From: Catellatospora coxensis
GTDB taxonomy: Bacteria > Actinomycetota > Actinomycetes > Mycobacteriales > Micromonosporaceae
Direction of reading: 5' to 3'
Assembly: GCF_016862635.1 (NCBI RefSeq)
Contig: NZ_BONI01000078.1
Location: 1-44,602, forward strand
DNA: 44,602 nucleotides
A program made the translations under genes and the position numbers. Every line of letters begins with the position of its first letter. Positions within the stretch are counted from its first letter, which is position 1. The notes under the pieces were generated by a model that saw nothing but the letters and a program-made list of their open reading frames with translations, did no database searches and had not been told where the DNA came from. Of this stretch, positions 40,174-44,602 are shown piece by piece.

Positions 40174-42396
40174 GTGAAGCCGCTTAGTCGCCTAAAAGGT
40201 GCAATTTCCGCCACTGGACGCCTCGCGCCGATCCTGCGGTCGGGCCTGATCGCGGGCGTCGTCGTAGCCGCGGTCACCTACCCCCTCGCCGCCGTCGGCG
40301 GCCTGGGACTGAAGGCCGGCGCAGATTTCTACGACTCGCTGCCCTCGGAGCTCAAGAGCCTGCCGCCGGCGCAGACCAGCTACGTGTACGCCTCGGACGG
40401 CAAGACGCTGCTCACGAACTTCTACGAGGAACACCGCAAGTACACGCCGATCGCGAGCATCTCGGAGAACATCCGCAAGGCGATCGTGGCCAGCGAGGAC
40501 GGGCGCTTCTACGAGCACAACGGCGTCGACGCCAAGGGCATCGCCCGCGCCTTCGTGGCCAACCACACCGCGGGCGAGGTGTCCCAGGGCGCGTCGACGC
40601 TGACCATGCAGTACGTGCGCATGGCCCTGCGCGACGGCGCGCAGACCCCCAGCGAGGTCATGGCGGCGACCGAGCAGACCCCCATCCGCAAGATCCGCGA
40701 GGCGCGGCTGGCCATCAAGGTCGAGAAGGAGATGTCGAAGACCGACATCCTGGAGCGCTACCTGAACGTGGCCTACTTCGGGCACCGCGCGTACGGCGTC
40801 TTCGCCGCGGCGCAGATCTTCTTCTCCAAGCTGCCGCAGGACCTGACGCTGGCCGAGTCGGCGACGCTGGCCGGCCTGGTCAAGGCGCCGACCGCGTACG
40901 ACCCGGCGGGCAGCGACCAGACGGCGGCCACCCAGCGGCGCAACTACGTGATCGACCGCATGGCCGAACTCGGCTACATCACCCCCGCGGTCGCGGAGAC
41001 CACGAAGAAGGAGCCGATCAAGCTCAAGATCACCGAGCCGCCGAACGACTGCATCGCGGTCGGCAAGAAGAACAACAGCTGGGGCTTCTTCTGCGACATG
41101 TTCAAGAACTGGTGGCTGTCGCAGCCCGCCTTCGGAGCCAACCCGGGTGAGCGCGAGGACAACCTGCGCCGCGGCGGCTACAAGATCACCACGTCGCTGG
41201 ACCCGAAGGTCCAGGACATCGCGATGGAGCACGTCACCAAGCGCCAGCCGATCGGCAGCGCGTACGCCCTGGGCGAGGTGGTCGTGCAGCCCGGCACCGG
41301 GCTGGTCAAGGCGATGGCGGTGAACCGCACGTACTCGCTCGACCAGGCGGGCAACGGCGCGCACACCGACCCCAAGCGCTACGGCAAGATCAAGGGCAAC
41401 TACCCGAACACGGTGAACCCGCTGCTCGGCGGCGGCAACCTGCCCGGCTACCAGGCCGGCTCGACGTTCAAGATCTTCACGATGGTCGCCGCGCTCGACG
41501 CCGGCATGAAGATGAACACCTGGTTCTACGCGCCGCACCGCTACAAGTCGCAGTACTTCGCCGGCTGGGGCGAGCGCGGCTCCTGCGGCGGCGGGCACTG
41601 GTGCCCGTCCAACGCGAGCGGCTCGATGACCGGCAACCACGCCATGTGGTCGGGCTTCGGCAAGTCGGTCAACACGTACTTCGTGCAGCTGGAGCAGAAG
41701 GTCGGCGCGGACAAGGCGGTCCGCATGGCCGAGCGGCTCGGCCTGAAGTGGCGCACCGACATCGACAAGCTGCAGGCCTCGCCGGGCAAGTCCAAGACCT
41801 GGGGCTCGTTCACCCTCGGCGTCGCCGACACGACGCCGCTGGAGATGGCCAACGCGTACGCCACCATGGCCGCCGACGGCAAGTTCTGCGAGGTCCTGCC
41901 GGTCACCGGGATCGTCAAGCCCGACGGCACCCCGGCGATGATGGAGGTCAAGGGCAAGCAGGTGCCGGTCGCGACGCCGCGCTGCCGGCAGGAGGTCAGC
42001 AAGGACGTGGCCCGTGCCGCCACCGACGCGATGCGCTGCGTCACCGGGTACGGCGCGGCCAAGGGCGCCTGCGGCGGCTGGTCCACCGCACCCGGCGTGT
42101 ACGGCATGGTCGACCGCCCGGTCGCCGGCAAGACCGGCACCACCGACGACACCCGCGCCGCCTGGTTCGTCGGCTTCACCAAGGAACTGGCCGCGGCGTC
42201 GTTCATGGCCGACCCGGACAACCCGTTCCACGCCACCGGCGACTACAACTCCTGGAAGCCGATCGAGACCGTGGCGTACACGCTGAAGGACTCGCTCAAG
42301 GGCAAGGACGTGCAGCAGTTCACGCCGCCGTCGGACAACATCCTCGGCAAGAAGCCGGCGAACCTGCCGAAGATGAAGAAAAAGAAGAAGAACTGA
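40174..42396 (+). CDS. class A penicillin-binding protein (transglycosylase/transpeptidase)
   Basis: It polymerises and cross-links peptidoglycan at the outer face of the membrane. 740 residues from the GTG at 40174; a TTG at 40156 is less likely. One N-terminal helix (RSGLIAGVVVAAVTYPLAAVGG), then the GT51 domain (SEDGRFYEHNGVD, QGASTLTMQYVR, KIREARLAIKVEKEMSK). The transpeptidase domain has SxxK in QAGSTFKIF, SxN in GKSVNTYF and KTG in AGKTGTTDD. The tail ends in a lysine run (KMKKKKKN). It resembles PonA-type enzymes but lacks a PASTA domain. Confidence 0.95.
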   Translation: MKPLSRLKGAISATGRLAPILRSGLIAGVVVAAVTYPLAAVGGLGLKAGADFYDSLPSELKSLPPAQTSYVYASDGKTLLTNFYEEHRKYTPIASISENIRKAIVASEDGRFYEHNGVDAKGIARAFVANHTAGEVSQGASTLTMQYVRMALRDGAQTPSEVMAATEQTPIRKIREARLAIKVEKEMSKTDILERYLNVAYFGHRAYGVFAAAQIFFSKLPQDLTLAESATLAGLVKAPTAYDPAGSDQTAATQRRNYVIDRMAELGYITPAVAETTKKEPIKLKITEPPNDCIAVGKKNNSWGFFCDMFKNWWLSQPAFGANPGEREDNLRRGGYKITTSLDPKVQDIAMEHVTKRQPIGSAYALGEVVVQPGTGLVKAMAVNRTYSLDQAGNGAHTDPKRYGKIKGNYPNTVNPLLGGGNLPGYQAGSTFKIFTMVAALDAGMKMNTWFYAPHRYKSQYFAGWGERGSCGGGHWCPSNASGSMTGNHAMWSGFGKSVNTYFVQLEQKVGADKAVRMAERLGLKWRTDIDKLQASPGKSKTWGSFTLGVADTTPLEMANAYATMAADGKFCEVLPVTGIVKPDGTPAMMEVKGKQVPVATPRCRQEVSKDVARAATDAMRCVTGYGAAKGACGGWSTAPGVYGMVDRPVAGKTGTTDDTRAAWFVGFTKELAAASFMADPDNPFHATGDYNSWKPIETVAYTLKDSLKGKDVQQFTPPSDNILGKKPANLPKMKKKKKN

Positions 42397-42406
42397 ACGG
42401 CTCATG

Positions 42407-42441
42407 AAGTGAAGGCCCCGCCTGCGGCGGGGCCTTCACTT
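42407..42441. terminator. terminator between convergent PBP and GNAT genes
   Basis: AAGTGAAGGCCCCGCC (42407-42422) pairs perfectly with 42426-42441 over a three-base loop, followed by TTT. It serves both convergent genes. Confidence 0.75.
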
Positions 42442-42466
42442 TTACGTGCCTGCTGGGCTTCGCCTG

Positions 42467-43066
42467 TCAGCGCAGGTCGGCCGCGACGATCGACCAGACC
42501 TCCAGGTCGACCCGGCCGCTGTGCACGTAGCCGGCGTTGCGCAGCAGGCCCTCGTAGGTGAAGCCCGCCTTCTCCGCCACCCGGCGCGAGGCGGTGTTGC
42601 CCGGGGCCACCCGCAGCTCGATGCGCTGGAAGCCGTGCTCCAGCACCAGCGCCAGGGTCAGCGCGTCCACCGCCTCCGGGGCCATGCCCAGCCCGCGGGT
42701 GTCTGCGGAGACCGCGTACGAGATCTCGGTGACCCGGCCGACCCAGTCCGTGCGCTTCGTCCACAGGCAGCCGACCAGCCGCTGGTCCTCGCGCCGCAGG
42801 ATGCCGTAGTGGTCGCCCGCCCCGCTGTCGCGGCGCTCGCCCGCCATCTCCGTGCACCACGAGCGCCCGTCGATCTGCCCGAACTCCTTCGGGAACGGCA
42901 GCCAGCGCTGCGTCTGCTTGTCCGCGAAGATCTCGGTGACCGGGTCGGCGTCGGCGGCCAGCAGCGGCCGCACGTCCAGCCGCGGGGTCTGCACGGTCAT
43001 CGTCGGAAAACGGCGCACGGCGACGTTGCCCAGCCCGGCCACGGCGGGATCGGGTTTGGCAGGCAT
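42467..43066 (-). CDS. GNAT family N-acetyltransferase
   Basis: 199 residues from the ATG at 43066 (MPAKPDPAVAG), with GGAG seven bases upstream; the frame to 43216 adds no conserved sequence. RimJ/RimL-like: TPRLDVRPLLAADADPVTEIF, EISYAVSADTRGLGMAPEAVDALTLALVLEHGFQRIELRVAPGNTASRRVAEKAGFTYEGLLRNAG. This contains the acetyl-CoA loop and the N-A-S-R-R-V-A-E-K-A-G-F motif. Substrate unknown. The 177 bases before SURF1 contain no gene. Confidence 0.88.
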   Translation of the reverse strand: MPAKPDPAVAGLGNVAVRRFPTMTVQTPRLDVRPLLAADADPVTEIFADKQTQRWLPFPKEFGQIDGRSWCTEMAGERRDSGAGDHYGILRREDQRLVGCLWTKRTDWVGRVTEISYAVSADTRGLGMAPEAVDALTLALVLEHGFQRIELRVAPGNTASRRVAEKAGFTYEGLLRNAGYVHSGRVDLEVWSIVAADLR

Positions 43067-43243
43067 ACGGGGACTCCAGACGTAAGGGCGGCCGCCTCGG
43101 CGGAACACATGAGCTGCTCCACAGACGCGCGGTCGCTGTCCGAAGCTGCACCATACCCGCTGGCCCGACCGGTCGCCCGAGTGACCGCTCCACCGATCGG
43201 CCGTGACAGAACTCACAGCTCAGGGCATAGGTAAACTGCCCGG

Positions 43244-44068
43244 GTGCACGCCCTCCTCACCCGCCGCTGGCTGACCGTCTTCGCCGTCGCCCTGCTCGCC
43301 TCCTTCGTGATGGTGCTGCTCGGCCGCTGGCAGTGGAGCCGCTACGAACTGCGCAGCGCGATCAACGACCGGATCGACGCCAGCACCGTGGTCACACCGG
43401 TGCCGGTGGGCGACGTGCTGGCCCCCGCCACCGGCAAGGGCGCGGCGCCGGGCCCCGGGGAGGCCGCGGCCTGGACCCGGGTCACCACGACCGGGCGGTA
43501 CGACACCACGCAGGAGATCCTGATCCGCAACCGCACCGTCGACGGCACGGTCGGCTACGAGATCCTCACGCCACTGCTGCTGGCCGACGGCTCCGCGCTG
43601 CTCGTCGACCGCGGCTGGGTGCCGCCGCACCCCGACGGCATCACCGTCGCGCCGCAGTTCCCCGCCGCGCCCGCGGGCACCGTCACCGTCGTCGGCCGCG
43701 TGCACCTGACCGAGTCCGGCGCGAGCGGCGTCGATCAGCGCAACGGCCACTGGGAGACCCGCCGCGTCAGCGTGCCCGCCATCGCGGAGAAGCTCCCCTA
43801 CCCGGTGCTCGGCGCGTACCTGCTCGCCGACGCCGACACCCCCGGCGCGCAGGGCCTCACCGCGATCGAGGTCGGCCACGAGAACGACTGGCTCAACCTC
43901 GGCTACGCGGTCCAGTGGTGGATCTTCGCGGTCGGCGCCCTGGTCGGCGTCGGCTACCTGGCCCGAAAGGATCTGCGCGAGCAGCGCGCCGCGGCGGAGT
44001 CCGGCACCGGCCCGGACCCCGGCCTCGACCCGGAATCCGCCCCCGCCGACGCCGCGACGCCCGCCTGA
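43244..44068 (+). CDS. SURF1 family cytochrome oxidase assembly protein
   Basis: 274 residues, GTG start. Two membrane helices at the ends (LTVFAVALLASFVMVLLG and YAVQWWIFAVGALVGVGYL) flank the extracytoplasmic domain. Family marks are LGRWQWSR, the RTVDGTVGYEILTPLLLADGSALLVDRGWVPP core and the NDWLNLGYAVQWW end. It is needed for haem a-containing oxidase assembly in the family. A disordered Pro/Ala tail follows residue 245. A ctaJ-like subunit gene lies at 9165 in this window. Confidence 0.9.
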   Translation: MHALLTRRWLTVFAVALLASFVMVLLGRWQWSRYELRSAINDRIDASTVVTPVPVGDVLAPATGKGAAPGPGEAAAWTRVTTTGRYDTTQEILIRNRTVDGTVGYEILTPLLLADGSALLVDRGWVPPHPDGITVAPQFPAAPAGTVTVVGRVHLTESGASGVDQRNGHWETRRVSVPAIAEKLPYPVLGAYLLADADTPGAQGLTAIEVGHENDWLNLGYAVQWWIFAVGALVGVGYLARKDLREQRAAAESGTGPDPGLDPESAPADAATPA

Positions 44069-44203
44069 CCTGCCACGCCGTCTCGGGATCGCGCCCGTCC
44101 CCGACCGTCCGGCGTGGACGCCGCTGCCCGACGTCCACCTGTGCCGGTGCGGTCACCCCGGTGAGCGCTGATGCCGTTGCGGGCCAGCGGCTATCGTGCC
44201 GGT

Positions 44204-44602
44204 GTGACCGACGAGCAGCCCGACCAGCCGCGCCCCGACCTGCCGCCCACCCTGCCGCTGCCGACCGAGCCGCTGGCGGCCTTCGGCGCGCGCGCCCGCG
44301 CCGAGATGCCCGGCGCGGCCCAGGTGCCCGCCGCTGCTCCGCCGAGCGAACCCCCGGCCCTGCCCACCATGCCCGTGGTCTACGTCGCCACCCCGCCCGC
44401 GCCCCCGGCCGACCCGACGCAGCCCTTCCCGGCCGCCCCTGCGGTGGGCTCGGCGCAGGTCCCCGCCCCGCCGGCCCCTTCCGCGCCGGCGGTGGGCTCC
44501 GCGCAGGTCTCCACTCCCCCGGTCGCGCCCGCCGTCGGTTCCGCGCAGGTCCCGGCTCCCACGATCCCGTCGGCCGTGGCACCACTCGCGCCCACCGCAC
44601 CG
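44204..44602 (+). CDS. start of a Pro/Ala-rich protein, cut by the window edge
   Basis: A frame open from the GTG at 44204 (MTDEQPDQPRPDLPPTLPLP) to the end, 133 codons. The sequence is Pro/Ala/Val-rich and contains three copies of PAVGSAQV about 17-23 residues apart. No membrane segment or domain is visible yet. Such N-termini are common in actinobacterial membrane or scaffold proteins. Identity unknown; the rest lies outside the window. Confidence 0.6.
   Translation, partial: MTDEQPDQPRPDLPPTLPLPTEPLAAFGARARAEMPGAAQVPAAAPPSEPPALPTMPVVYVATPPAPPADPTQPFPAAPAVGSAQVPAPPAPSAPAVGSAQVSTPPVAPAVGSAQVPAPTIPSAVAPLAPTAP

Overview
The window comes from a high-GC actinobacterium, most likely of the Micromonosporaceae. 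Reasons: strong G/C third-position bias, many GTG starts, ATGA gene overlaps, and a gene order that follows a block known from Mycobacterium tuberculosis. From memory that block is Rv2465c rpiB, Rv2466c, Rv2467 pepN, Rv2468c, Rv2469c HNH, Rv2470 glbO, Rv2474c, Rv2475c and Rv2477c ettA. All named functions are inferred from sequence motifs read by eye; no database was searched.

Layout. Positions 1-803 look like the right end of an integrated element. They hold one unrecognised gene and stop at a 3' fragment of tRNA-Gly(TCC), which is followed by that tRNA's own terminator-like hairpin. From 900 to 9.45 kb lies the first half of the conserved block: small hypotheticals, rpiB, a DUF1015 gene, an Rv2466c-like DsbA-fold protein, pepN, a DUF5130 gene and a ctaJ-like gene. 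From 9.54 to 21.8 kb a single large minus-strand operon with a divergent Lrp/AsnC regulator appears to encode the whole route from L-tryptophan through kynurenine, 3-hydroxyanthranilate and 2-aminomuconate to pyruvate and acetyl-CoA. It lies inside the conserved block, between the ctaJ-like gene and HNH.

From 22 to 31.8 kb the block resumes: a cell-wall protein and class F sortase pair, HNH, an MscS channel, an MFS transporter, glbO, a secreted propeller protein, a YbjN protein, a hypothetical, a hotdog thioesterase and ettA. Then come a trehalose locus (otsA followed by an otsB-GH15 fusion), a DUF234-type ATPase, cobalamin/siroheme genes (cysG/cobA-like and cobT), a class A penicillin-binding protein, a GNAT acetyltransferase, SURF1, and the start of a Pro/Ala-rich protein that runs off the end.

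How the kynurenine operon works. KynA opens the indole ring and the alpha/beta-hydrolase formamidase releases kynurenine. KMO hydroxylates it and KynU yields 3-hydroxyanthranilate plus alanine. HAO opens that ring, ACMSD decarboxylates, the aldehyde dehydrogenase oxidises, and a RidA-family deaminase removes the amino group. A decarboxylase, hydratase, aldolase and acetaldehyde dehydrogenase then finish as in meta-cleavage pathways. Most junctions are ATGA/GTGA/TGATG overlaps. Three of the remaining gaps are filled exactly by a 20-24-codon micro-ORF whose start overlaps the upstream stop and whose stop overlaps the downstream start. Two others carry one related palindromic repeat. The micro-ORF linkers are the least explained feature of the window.
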